Positions 55,160-63,221 of a stretch of DNA of 64,000 nucleotides are shown here, piece after piece. The position numbers and the translations under genes were made by a program. Position 1 is the stretch's first letter. Every line of letters begins with the position of its first letter. A model generated the notes under the pieces. It saw nothing but the letters and a program-made list of their open reading frames with translations. It was not told where the DNA came from and made no database searches. Origin of the DNA: RYN-230 sp963844695 (GTDB taxonomy: Bacteria; Actinomycetota; Actinomycetes; Streptosporangiales; Streptosporangiaceae); the NCBI GenBank assembly GCA_963844695.1, contig CAWJPL010000045.1:1-64000 (forward strand). The letters run 5' to 3'.

Positions 55160-56083
55160 GTGGCGGATGACCGCGCGGGTACCGACCTTCCGACGGCTGC
55201 CCAGGCCCGGATGGCCGAGATCCGCACCAGCGGGACCTGGGGATCGGCGCTCAGCATCGAGGAGTTCGCGGCGATCCGCAGTGCCGGCTTCGAGCCGGTA
55301 GGCCAGGTGCTGGGGGCGGCTGTCTACAACATCGGCTTCTCGGGCGGGTACAACTGCCCGGGAGCGTGGTCCGGGTTCGGCTCGTACGCGCAGGCCTACC
55401 GCAGCGTGACCCAGGTGTCCGGGCGGGGCGGCTACGGCTCGTTCGGCCCGCTCACCCAGGCCATGTACGACGCACGGCACCTGGCCATCAACCGGATGCT
55501 CACCGAGTGCGCCGAGCTGGGCGGGCACGGCATCGTCGGGGTGTCCCTGACCATCGGCTCCTTCCCGGCCGGCGGCCTGGAGTTCAAGGCCATCGGCACC
55601 GCGGTCCGGTCGGCGGGCTCACCGCCGCTCAAGCAGCCGTTCAGCTCCGACCTGTCCGGGCAGGACTTCGCCAAGCTGCTCTCGTCGGGCTGGGTGCCGG
55701 CCGGCCTGGCCCTGGGCATCTCGGTGGGGGCCAGGCACGACGACTGGCTGACCGTAGGGCAGACCCGCTGGGGTGCGGGCAACGCCGAGGTGGTCGGCTA
55801 CACGGAACTGGTGAACGACACCCGGCACGACGCCCGCCAGCAGCTCGAGAAGGACGTGCGCCGGCTCGGCGGGGAAGGCGTCGTGGTCCAGCGGATGGAC
55901 ATGCGGGTTCACGAGCGCGAGTGCCCGATCCAGGAACACGGTAAAGATCACATCGTGGAGGCCACCATCGTGGGGACCGCTTTGGTCCGCTTTGCCTCGG
56001 TGGCCAAGCCGCCACCACCGCTGGCGATCCTGTCGCTCGACCCGCAGCGCCGTCAGGCGGCCCGGGTAAAGCTGGGACCCTGA
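55160..56083 (+). CDS. Protein with two YbjQ-type (heavy-metal-binding) domains
   Basis: 307 residues, GTG start. The YbjQ-like fold occurs twice. The first spans about residues 30-150 (IEEFAAIRSAGFEPVGQVLG, then YDARHLAINRMLTECAELGG, HGIVGVSLTIGSF and KAIGTAV). The second spans about 160-285 (PFSSDLSGQDFAKLLSSGWV and the ARQQLEKDVRRLGGEGVVVQ region). The usual family is a single ~105-residue domain forming pentamers; function is unproven despite the metal-binding name. It is followed by a paralogue of the same build. Confidence 0.8.
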   Translation: MADDRAGTDLPTAAQARMAEIRTSGTWGSALSIEEFAAIRSAGFEPVGQVLGAAVYNIGFSGGYNCPGAWSGFGSYAQAYRSVTQVSGRGGYGSFGPLTQAMYDARHLAINRMLTECAELGGHGIVGVSLTIGSFPAGGLEFKAIGTAVRSAGSPPLKQPFSSDLSGQDFAKLLSSGWVPAGLALGISVGARHDDWLTVGQTRWGAGNAEVVGYTELVNDTRHDARQQLEKDVRRLGGEGVVVQRMDMRVHERECPIQEHGKDHIVEATIVGTALVRFASVAKPPPPLAILSLDPQRRQAARVKLGP

Positions 56084-56131
56084 TGGGCAGTATTCGGCTG
56101 GACTGGCAGCAAGAGCAGGTGAGGGGAAGCG

Positions 56132-57019
56132 ATGACGGACCAGCAGAGTACTGGGCTGACCGGTAACACTGAGCTGACCGAGAAGCAGAGCGCCGAGCTG
56201 AGCGCCGAGGGTGTCCCGCAGGACGCCCTGCGCCGCCTGGCCGAGCTCCGCCCCGGACGCCCCGGTGGCATCTTCACCTCTGACCTGTCGGTGAACGAGT
56301 TCCTGCTCGTCCGCGAGGCGGGGTTCCGCCCGCTCGGGCTGGTGCTGGGCAGCTCGATCTACCACGTGGGGCTGCAGGTCGGCCGCTGGGGGAAGAACCA
56401 GGAGCTCGACGTGCTCTCCCAGGCCATGTACCACGCCCGGGAACTGGCTATGACCCGGATGGAGGCGGAGGCGGACGCGCTCGGCGCGGACGGCATCGTC
56501 GGGGTCCGGCTGGACGTGGAGATGAAGGAGTTCGGCAACGACATCGCCGAGTTCATCGCGGTCGGCACCGCGGTCAAGGCCGAGCCGGGCGCGGGCGGCG
56601 GGGGCGTCTCGGACTGGCGCAACAACAAGCGGCAGCCGTTCACCTCGGACCTGTCCGGCCAGGACTTCTGGACGCTGATCCGGGCCGGGTACGCGCCGCT
56701 CGGCATGACGATGGGCTCGTGCGTCTATCACATCGCGCACCAGCGGCTCGGCGGGAAGATCGGCAACATTGGCCGGAACGTGGAGCTGGAGCAGTTCACC
56801 CAGGCCCTGTACGACGCGCGTGAGCTGGCCATGAGCCGGATGCAGGCGGAAGCCGAAGAGCTGCACGCCGAGGGCATCGTCGGGGTGCAGTTGCGCCAGC
56901 ACAGCCACACCTGGGGCTCGCACACCACCGAGTTCTTCGCCATCGGCACGGCGGTCCGGCCGCTGCGCGAGGACCACGTCATCGAGCGGCCCACCATGGT
57001 CCTCAGCCTCGACGGCTGA
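56132..57019 (+). CDS. Second protein with two YbjQ-type domains
   Basis: 295 residues with GTGAGGGGAAGC before the ATG. The first domain (residues ~35-150) has FTSDLSVNEFLLVREAGFRP and YHARELAMTRMEAEADALGA with DGIVGVRLDV. The second (~165-285) has FTSDLSGQDFWTLIRAGYAP and YDARELAMSRMQAEAEELHA with EGIVGVQL. The internal repeat and the neighbour's repeat show two rounds of duplication. It begins 48 bases after the first, so they form an operon. Confidence 0.82.
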   Translation: MTDQQSTGLTGNTELTEKQSAELSAEGVPQDALRRLAELRPGRPGGIFTSDLSVNEFLLVREAGFRPLGLVLGSSIYHVGLQVGRWGKNQELDVLSQAMYHARELAMTRMEAEADALGADGIVGVRLDVEMKEFGNDIAEFIAVGTAVKAEPGAGGGGVSDWRNNKRQPFTSDLSGQDFWTLIRAGYAPLGMTMGSCVYHIAHQRLGGKIGNIGRNVELEQFTQALYDARELAMSRMQAEAEELHAEGIVGVQLRQHSHTWGSHTTEFFAIGTAVRPLREDHVIERPTMVLSLDG

Positions 57020-57059
57020 CCTTCCGGCGGCTACGCCGGCCCTCCGCCCCGGGCGGGAC

Positions 57060-57927
57060 TCAGGGGCCGAAGGCGGTGCGCGCGGCGGCGCGGCCGGCCG
57101 CAGCCTGGTCCAGGAAGCCGTAGCTGCCCTGTTCGCGCAGCTCGCGGGCGGCGGACACCAGCGCGCCCAGGGCCACGTTGGAGAACGCGGAACCCACCGA
57201 GATCCGGCGCACGCCTGCCTCGGCCAGTTGCGGCACGGTGGGGGCACCCGCCAGGGTCAGCACGTTCACCGGGCGGTCCACCGAGCTGACCACGGCCCGG
57301 ATGTCGTCCAGGCTGGTCAGCCCCGGCGCGTACAGCACGTCCGCGCCCGCCTCCTGGTAGGCCTGCAGCCGGCCGATGGTGTCGGCCAGGTCCGCCCGGC
57401 CGTGCAGGTAGTTCTCGGCGCGGGCGGTGAGCACCAGCGGGCCGGGCGCGGCCGGCGGCCGCCTCCGCGGCCGCGGCCACCCGCTCGCGGGCCAGGCCCA
57501 GGTCGTAGATGGGGTCGTCGTCACGCCGGGTGAAGTCCTCGACGGAGCAGCCCGCCAGCCCGGCCGCGGCGGCGAGCCTGACGGTCTCGGCCACCCCGGC
57601 CGGCTCGTCGGCGAACGCGTTCTCCAGGTCGGCCGAGACGGGCAGGCTGGTCGCCGCGACGATCGCGGCCGCGTGCCCGAGCGCCTCGTCGCGGGTGACC
57701 CCCCCGTCCAGGCGCCCCAGCGTGGCCGCGAACCCGCCGCTGGTCGTGGCCAGCGCGGCGAAGCCCAGCGAGGCGAGCAGCCGGGCCGAGCCGGCGTCCC
57801 ACGGATTGGGCAGCAGCAGCGGCTCGGGGCCCTCGTGCAGGGCCCGGAACACCGGCGCCCGCTCGGCCTGCGTCTGGGCTGCCTGGGTCTGGGCGGGACC
57901 GTCCACCGGGATGGTCATGCCCGCCAC
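57060..57927 (-). pseudogene. Isocitrate lyase/PEP mutase-family protein, one frameshift
   Basis: The N-terminal part is LLLPNPWDAGSARLLASLGF, ALATTSGGFAATLGRLDGG, LPVSADLENAFADEPAGVAE and GLAGCSVEDFTRRDDDPIYD, the PEP-mutase-like barrel with metal acids. Near 57450 a +1 shift in a GC-run separates ERVAAAAEAA from VLTARAENYLHGRADLADTI, after which the rest (ADVLYAPGLTSLDDIRAVVS, GVRRISVGSAFSNVALGALV) is intact. Repaired length is about 288 residues, typical. Members cleave or form C-C or C-P bonds; the exact reaction cannot be read from sequence. Confidence 0.8.
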
Positions 57928-58003
57928 TCTAGGGGCCTTCGCCGGGGCCGCCGAGTGCTTTTACGCCGCCGTCCGGCACGCCGGCTGCCCCCGGCCGGGT
58001 GAT

Positions 58004-59446
58004 TCAGGCCGCGCTCCCCGGGTGCTCCCGCGCCCCGGGCGTGGCGACGACCCGGAGGGCCAGGGCGGCGGCCTGGTCGCGGATCTCGGGGATGGCGGTC
58101 GTCTCGTAGCGGATCCCGCGCAGCGTCGGGCCGAGGGTGAACAGGGTGGGGCTGGGCGTGCCCGCGGCGTCGAGCACGGCGCCGTCTGCGGTGGCGTCCA
58201 GGCCGAGCCGGAGCGGGTCCGGCCGGGCCAGCCCCCGGCTGAGCAGGTCCGCGAGCAGCGGGTCGGCCGTCCGGGTGAGGTCGGTGCCCGGCCCGGTCGC
58301 GTTGATCAGCCAGCCCGCGGGCAGGTCGGTGACGGACCCGTCCCGGTCCACCCGGATCCGCAGCCGCTCCGGCCCGGCGGTCGCTGACACGCCGGTGACC
58401 TGGCCGCGCAGCACGGACAACCGCCCGGTACAGCGCAGCTCGGTGATCCGCCGGGCGGTCGCGGGCGGCATCCGGTGCCGGTGCACTTCCCAGTACCGGG
58501 CCACATGCCGGACGAACAGCCGCTTGTCCCGGTCCGGCAGCCGCCGCCAGAGGTCGGGAATGTGCGGCCGCACCGCGTCGACCACGTCCTGCCAGTGGTT
58601 CGGCCGGCTGGTCATGGCCGACCGGACCTGCCAGATGAGCTCGGGCAGCCGGACCGGGTCACCGGTGTCTGACAGGGCGGGCAGCCACAGGGCGTCGGCC
58701 GGGCCGCCGCTGCCCCGGTGCACCTGGGGGAGCATCCCGTGCCGCGACACGGCCCGGACCGTGGTCCGCGGATTGTTGCTGGTCACCGTCGTGACCACGT
58801 CCAGCATGGTCAGCCCGGTGCCCAGGATGACGACGGGCTGGCCGTCCCGGACCGCGTCCAGCGCGCCCGGGGCCCAGGGGTTCGCGATACACCACGGGCT
58901 GTCCGGGAAGGGGACCGGCGTCGAGGGCGGCGGGTTCCCGGTGGCGAGGACGGCGAGGTCGGCCTCGATGCTGGCGTCGGCCAGCAGCAGGCGCAGCGGG
59001 CGGCCTCCGGTACCCGGCCGCAGGCCCAGCACGTCTGAGGTGATCTGGGTGAGCCGGCACAGCGGCGCCGCCCGGCGCTCCGCGTCCGCCAGCGTGTCCT
59101 GGAGGTAGCGGCCGAACTCCTGCCGGGGCAGGAACTCCAGGTCGCCGAGCCCGGCCGCGCCCGCCCAGCGGAGCAGGTGGTCCGGGTCCCCGGCCACCCC
59201 GCTCATCCGGGCCGTGAGCGCGTTCAGGAAGTGCGCCGGATTGGTGGTCGAGTAGGCCTCGCCCAGCCCATGCCGGCCCAGCCGGTCGATCAGCGCGATG
59301 CGCAGCGGATACTGCCGGGCGGCCGCCTCCCGGAGCAGGTGGATCGCGGTGAGGGTGCCGCTGGCCCCGCCGCCGATGACCGCGATCAGCGGTCCGCGCC
59401 CCGGCACCGGGCCGTAAGCGGGGAGGCGTGGCGTCCTACTGATCAT
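58004..59446 (-). CDS. FAD/NAD(P)-binding protein (NAD_binding_9 type)
   Basis: 480 residues. An N-terminal dinucleotide fold (IAVIGGGASGTLTAIHLLRE) and a second one near residue 200 (QPVVILGTGLTMLDVVTTVT) indicate FAD plus NAD(P)H. Other family parts are YSTTNPAHFLNALTARMSGV and PAGWLINATGPGTDLTRTAD. Similar proteins occur in sulfonate and aromatic-sulfur clusters as possible monooxygenase or reductase partners. Its start overlaps the flavin reductase end by 11 bases. It is last in the cluster. Confidence 0.82.
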   Translation of the reverse strand: MISRTPRLPAYGPVPGRGPLIAVIGGGASGTLTAIHLLREAAARQYPLRIALIDRLGRHGLGEAYSTTNPAHFLNALTARMSGVAGDPDHLLRWAGAAGLGDLEFLPRQEFGRYLQDTLADAERRAAPLCRLTQITSDVLGLRPGTGGRPLRLLLADASIEADLAVLATGNPPPSTPVPFPDSPWCIANPWAPGALDAVRDGQPVVILGTGLTMLDVVTTVTSNNPRTTVRAVSRHGMLPQVHRGSGGPADALWLPALSDTGDPVRLPELIWQVRSAMTSRPNHWQDVVDAVRPHIPDLWRRLPDRDKRLFVRHVARYWEVHRHRMPPATARRITELRCTGRLSVLRGQVTGVSATAGPERLRIRVDRDGSVTDLPAGWLINATGPGTDLTRTADPLLADLLSRGLARPDPLRLGLDATADGAVLDAAGTPSPTLFTLGPTLRGIRYETTAIPEIRDQAAALALRVVATPGAREHPGSAA

Positions 59447-59975
59447 CGTGGCTTCCCGGTTCCGGGCGGGTGAACCGGCCCTGGTGGTGCAGCAGCGGCG
59501 GCTCGCCCGAGCCGATGACGGCGTGCTCCACCCGGCCTACCACCAGCTCGTGGTCGCCCACGGTCAGCATCGCGTGGGTGGCGCAGATCAGGTGGGTGGT
59601 GGCCCCGGCGAGCAGGGGCAGGTCCTCGGGTCCCGGGCACCACTTCGTCCCCGGGCCGAACCGGTCCGCGCCCTTGCGGGCGAACCGCGCCGCCACCGCC
59701 TCCTGACCGTGATCCATCAGGTTCACCGCGAAGTGCCGGGCGGTCCGCACCGTGGGCCAGTTGGAGGAGCTGTGCCCGATGTAGAAGGACACCAGCGGCG
59801 GGTCCAGGCTGGCCGAGCTGAACGACGTCACGGTGAGGCCGGCCGGGCCGGCCAGGGTCACGATGGCGACACCGGCCGGATGACGGGCCAGCGCCTGGCG
59901 GAAGATCTCCGCGTCCACCTTGGGCAGGGCGGAGTCGCTGACGGGGACAGAGGCGGCGGGGGTGGTGATGCTCAC
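59436..59975 (-). CDS. Flavin reductase (HpaC/DIM6-NTAB family)
   Basis: 179 residues. The FMN-reductase fold shows FRQALARHPAGVAIVTLAGP, GLTVTSFSSASLDPPLVSFY, IGHSSSNWPTVRTARHFAVN and the Lxx-GDHELVVGRVEH end. It supplies reduced flavin to a monooxygenase, here most likely the LLM enzyme just upstream in the operon, 26 bases away. This is a different reductase family from the SsuE-like enzyme in the same cluster. Confidence 0.88.
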   Translation of the reverse strand: MSITTPAASVPVSDSALPKVDAEIFRQALARHPAGVAIVTLAGPAGLTVTSFSSASLDPPLVSFYIGHSSSNWPTVRTARHFAVNLMDHGQEAVAARFARKGADRFGPGTKWCPGPEDLPLLAGATTHLICATHAMLTVGDHELVVGRVEHAVIGSGEPPLLHHQGRFTRPEPGSHDDQ

Positions 59976-60001
59976 AGGACCTGCCTTCCGGGGGTTCGTG
60001 G

Positions 60002-61405
60002 TCAGGCCACGGGTTGCGGCACACCGCGGCGGTCCGCGGTGTACTGGCCGACCGGGCGGGGGAGCCCGTAGTGCTCCCGCAGGGTCTGGCCGGTGTACTC
60101 GGTGCGGAACAGCCCGCGCTGGCGGAAGATCGGGATCACGTGATCGGCGAACGCCTGGAGGCCAGCGGGCAGCGCGGCGGGCATCACGTTGAAGCCGTCG
60201 GCGGCGCCCTGGTCGAACCAGTCCTGGATGGTGTCCGCGACCTGCTCCGGGGTGCCGGTGAAGGTGCGGTGCCCCCGGCCGCCGCCGAGCCGCCCGATCA
60301 GCTGGCGGACGGTGAGCTTCTCCCGCCGGGCCAGGTCGGTGATCAGCTGCGCGCGGCTCTGCGCCCCTTCGACCTGCGGCCGGCCGAACACCTCGGCGGG
60401 CAGGGGCCGGTCCAGCTCCAGCAGGCCCGGCGGCACTTCCAGCGTCTTGGCCAGCTGGGCGAGGCCGTAGGCCGGGGTGATCAGCTGTTCCAGCTCGTCG
60501 CTGAGCGCATGGGCTTCGGCCTCGGTCGAGCCGATCACGGGCACGATGCCGGGCAGGATCTTGATCTGGTCGGGGTCCCGGCCGAGCCTGCGGGCCCGCT
60601 GCTTCATGTCGGCGTAGAACTCCTGCCCGTCAGCCAGGGTCTGCTGTGCGGTGAAGATCGCTTCGGCGTAGCGGGCGGCGAACTCCCGGCCGTCCTGCGA
60701 CGACCCGGCCTGCACCAGCAGTGGGTGACCCTGCGGCGAGCGGGGTACGTTGAGCGGGCCGCGGATCCGGAAATAGCGGCCCTCGTAGTCCACCGGGTGA
60801 ATCCGGGCCGGGTCAGCGTAGATGCCTGCGGTCTTGTCGCCCAGTTCGGCACCGTCCTCCCAGCTGTCCCACAGCCGGATCGACACGTCCACGAACTCGG
60901 CGGCCCGGGCGTACCGCTCCTGGTGGCCGGGCCGGTCGTCCAGGCCGAAGTTCCGCGCGGAAGCGACGTCGGCCGTGGTCACGATGTTCCAGCCCGCCCG
61001 CCCGCCGCTGACGTGATCGAGGGAAGCGAACCGCCGGGCCAGGTTGTAGGGCGCGTTGTAGGTGGTCGACGCGGTGGCGATGAGCCCGATGTGGCTGGTC
61101 GCCGCGGCCAGCGCGGTGAGCAGGATGGTCGGCTCCAGCGCGCTGGCCGGGCGGAACTCCGGGTCGGCGCGCACCGCGGGCCCGTCGGCCAGGAACAGCG
61201 AGTCGAACCTGGCCCGCTCGGCGATCCGGGCCAGCTCACGCCAGTGGCCGAGGTCGGTGTTGGCGAACGGGTTGCTCTCCGGCAGCCGCCACGCCGCCTC
61301 GTGATGGCCGGAACTCATCAGGAACGCGTTGAAGTGCAGCTGCCGCGGCGGCCGGCTGCCGCCCGCGCCGTTCCTGCCGCCACCGCTGCGGCCGGCGCCG
61401 CTCAT
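60002..61405 (-). CDS. LLM-class FMNH2-dependent monooxygenase (NtaA/SnaA/DszA type)
   Basis: 467 residues from the ATG at 61405, which overlaps the previous stop (ATGA). The family start is RQLHFNAFLMSSGHHEAAWR. Further signatures are RFDSLFLADGPAVRADPEFR, GGRAGWNIVTTADVASARNF, GHPLLVQAGSSQDGREFAAR and HRTFTGTPEQVADTIQDWFD. It is a class C two-component flavin monooxygenase, taking FMNH2 from a reductase and acting on sulfur or nitrogen compounds. Its neighbours suggest an organosulfur substrate. Confidence 0.9.
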   Translation of the reverse strand: MSGAGRSGGGRNGAGGSRPPRQLHFNAFLMSSGHHEAAWRLPESNPFANTDLGHWRELARIAERARFDSLFLADGPAVRADPEFRPASALEPTILLTALAAATSHIGLIATASTTYNAPYNLARRFASLDHVSGGRAGWNIVTTADVASARNFGLDDRPGHQERYARAAEFVDVSIRLWDSWEDGAELGDKTAGIYADPARIHPVDYEGRYFRIRGPLNVPRSPQGHPLLVQAGSSQDGREFAARYAEAIFTAQQTLADGQEFYADMKQRARRLGRDPDQIKILPGIVPVIGSTEAEAHALSDELEQLITPAYGLAQLAKTLEVPPGLLELDRPLPAEVFGRPQVEGAQSRAQLITDLARREKLTVRQLIGRLGGGRGHRTFTGTPEQVADTIQDWFDQGAADGFNVMPAALPAGLQAFADHVIPIFRQRGLFRTEYTGQTLREHYGLPRPVGQYTADRRGVPQPVA

Positions 61406-61941
61406 GCCACGACCGTGGTCCGGTCGGGCGCGGCCAGCGCGGCGCACCGGCCGAGCGCGGCGGCCACCCGGCCCGCCCACGGGTCCAGTACCCGGCCAGG
61501 CTCCTCCAGGTCCGCTTCGAGGAAGGGCAGCCCTGGCGCCGGGGTGGAGGCGCCCAGCTCCAGCAGCAGCGGCCGCAGATGCAGGTCGACCGCCAGCGCG
61601 TGGTGAGGCAGCCGCAAGACCAGCATCGGCAGGGCGATCACCGAGGACAGGGACTGATAGTCCAGCCGGTCGAGGAAGACCTTCAGCAGCCCGGTATAGG
61701 TGCCCTTGTAAGTGGGGCTGGCCACGAGCAGCAGGTCTGCCTGCCTGACCTGCTCCAGCGCGTCCTCGACCGCGGACGACGGCTCGTCCAGCAGCAGCCG
61801 CCTGGCCAGCCCGGACAGGTCGACGACCTGGTGCTCGCCGGGCAGCGCGGCGGCCCGGCTAACCGCGTCCGCGGCCAGCCGGGCGATCTGCAGGGTCCTC
61901 GACTGCGGCTTGGGGTTGGCGACCAGTACGACGAAACTCAA
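61402..61941 (-). CDS. NAD(P)H-dependent FMN reductase (SsuE/MsuE type)
   Basis: 179 residues with a flavodoxin-like fold. VVLVANPKPQSRTLQIARLA is the phosphate-binding N-terminus and LLLVASPTYKGTYTGLLKVF the second flavin site, matching the sulfonate-linked FMN reductases (SPxYKgSYTGLLK). GLLKVFLDRLDYQSLSSVIA follows. It makes FMNH2 for the neighbouring monooxygenases. It is coupled by ATGA to the LLM enzyme downstream, 86 bases from the SsuD-like gene upstream. Confidence 0.9.
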   Translation of the reverse strand: MSFVVLVANPKPQSRTLQIARLAADAVSRAAALPGEHQVVDLSGLARRLLLDEPSSAVEDALEQVRQADLLLVASPTYKGTYTGLLKVFLDRLDYQSLSSVIALPMLVLRLPHHALAVDLHLRPLLLELGASTPAPGLPFLEADLEEPGRVLDPWAGRVAAALGRCAALAAPDRTTVVA

Positions 61942-62027
61942 GACACTCTCCTCAGGTAGGGGCAGTCACGGTGACGCGCCCGGGCGGTCCGTGCGATGGG
62001 TTGTCATGCCGCTAGGCGCTCGCCCGC

Positions 62028-63221
62028 CTAAGCACTGGCCCGCAGATGCGACCGCCCTGAGTTGCCGGCCGCCGCCTCGCGCCGCCGGATCTCAGGCAGG
62101 ACGCCCTCGCCGAACCAGTAGGCCTCCTCCAGGTGCGGGTAACCGGACAGGATGAACTCGCTGATGCCCAGGGAGGCGTACTCCTCGATGAGGTCGGCTA
62201 CCTGCTCGTGGCTGCCCACCAGCGCGGTGCCGGCCCCGCCGCGGACCAGGCCGACGCCGGACCACAAGTTCGGGTAGATCTCCAGGTCCTGGGCCGAGCC
62301 GCCGTGCCGGTAGGCGGAGTGCAGGGCCCGCATCCGCTCCTGGCCGACCGACTCGCTGGCCCCGAGAACCTGCTGGGCCTTGGCGATCTCGGCGGGGTCG
62401 ATGTAGTCGAGCAGCCGGCTGGCCTCGGTCCAGGCGTCCGCCTCGGTGTCCCGGGTGATCACGTGCAGCCGGATGCCGAAGCGCAGCGTGCGACCCTGCG
62501 CCGCGGCCAGCTCCCGGATCCAGGTGAGCTTCTCCGCCACCTGCGCGGGAGGCTCACCCCAGGTCAGGTAGACGTCCGCGGACGCGGCCGCCACGCCGCC
62601 CGCCGCGGCGGAGGAGCCGCCGAAGTAGACTCCCGGCACCGGGTCCGGCGGCCGCAGCACCGTCGCGCCCTCCACCTGGTAGTACTCGCCGTGGAAGTCG
62701 AACGGCTGGCCGGTCCACGCGCCCCGGACGATGGCCAGGAACTCCGCGGTCCGCGCGTACCGCTCGTCGTGGGACAGGTAGTCACCGAACCGCCGCTGCT
62801 CGTCGGCCTGGCCCCCGGTGACCACGTTGAGCAGCAGCCGGCCGCCGGACAGCCGCTGGTAGGTGGCGGCCATCTGGGCGGCCAGGGTCGGCGAGGTCAG
62901 CCCGGGCCGGAACGCGACCAGGAACTTCAGGCGGCTGGTCTCCCGGGTCAGCGCGGCGGTCACCAGCCACGCGTCCTCGCACCAGGTGCCGGTCGGGGTC
63001 AGCACGCCCTCGAAGCCCAGCTGTTCGGCGGAGCGGGCTACCTGGGCCAGGTACTCGATGTCGGGTGGCCGCTCCTGCGCGGACGCCCCCCGGATGTGCG
63101 GGGCCTCCGGGCGGCCAGCCGGGCCGCCTGCGGCCCCGGCCGGGGGCAGGCTGTGCCCCCGGCCCATGATCGACCGGCCGTCGCCGGTGGTGGGCAGGAA
63201 CCAGTGGAACGTCAGCGTCAT
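62028..63221 (-). CDS. Alkanesulfonate monooxygenase-like LLM enzyme (SsuD type)
   Basis: 397 residues from the ATG at 63221, overlapping the stop of the binding protein gene. The SsuD pattern is FHWFLPTTGDGRSIMG, FEGVLTPTGTWCEDAWLVTA, FRPGLTSPTLAAQMAATYQR, LLNVVTGGQADEQRRFGDYL and LSHDERYARTAEFLAIVRGA. It oxidises alkanesulfonates with O2 and FMNH2 to the aldehyde and sulfite. The insert HSLPPAGAAGGPAGRPEAPH after residue 22 is a longer loop than in E. coli SsuD, so the substrate may differ. Confidence 0.9.
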   Translation of the reverse strand: MTLTFHWFLPTTGDGRSIMGRGHSLPPAGAAGGPAGRPEAPHIRGASAQERPPDIEYLAQVARSAEQLGFEGVLTPTGTWCEDAWLVTAALTRETSRLKFLVAFRPGLTSPTLAAQMAATYQRLSGGRLLLNVVTGGQADEQRRFGDYLSHDERYARTAEFLAIVRGAWTGQPFDFHGEYYQVEGATVLRPPDPVPGVYFGGSSAAAGGVAAASADVYLTWGEPPAQVAEKLTWIRELAAAQGRTLRFGIRLHVITRDTEADAWTEASRLLDYIDPAEIAKAQQVLGASESVGQERMRALHSAYRHGGSAQDLEIYPNLWSGVGLVRGGAGTALVGSHEQVADLIEEYASLGISEFILSGYPHLEEAYWFGEGVLPEIRRREAAAGNSGRSHLRASA

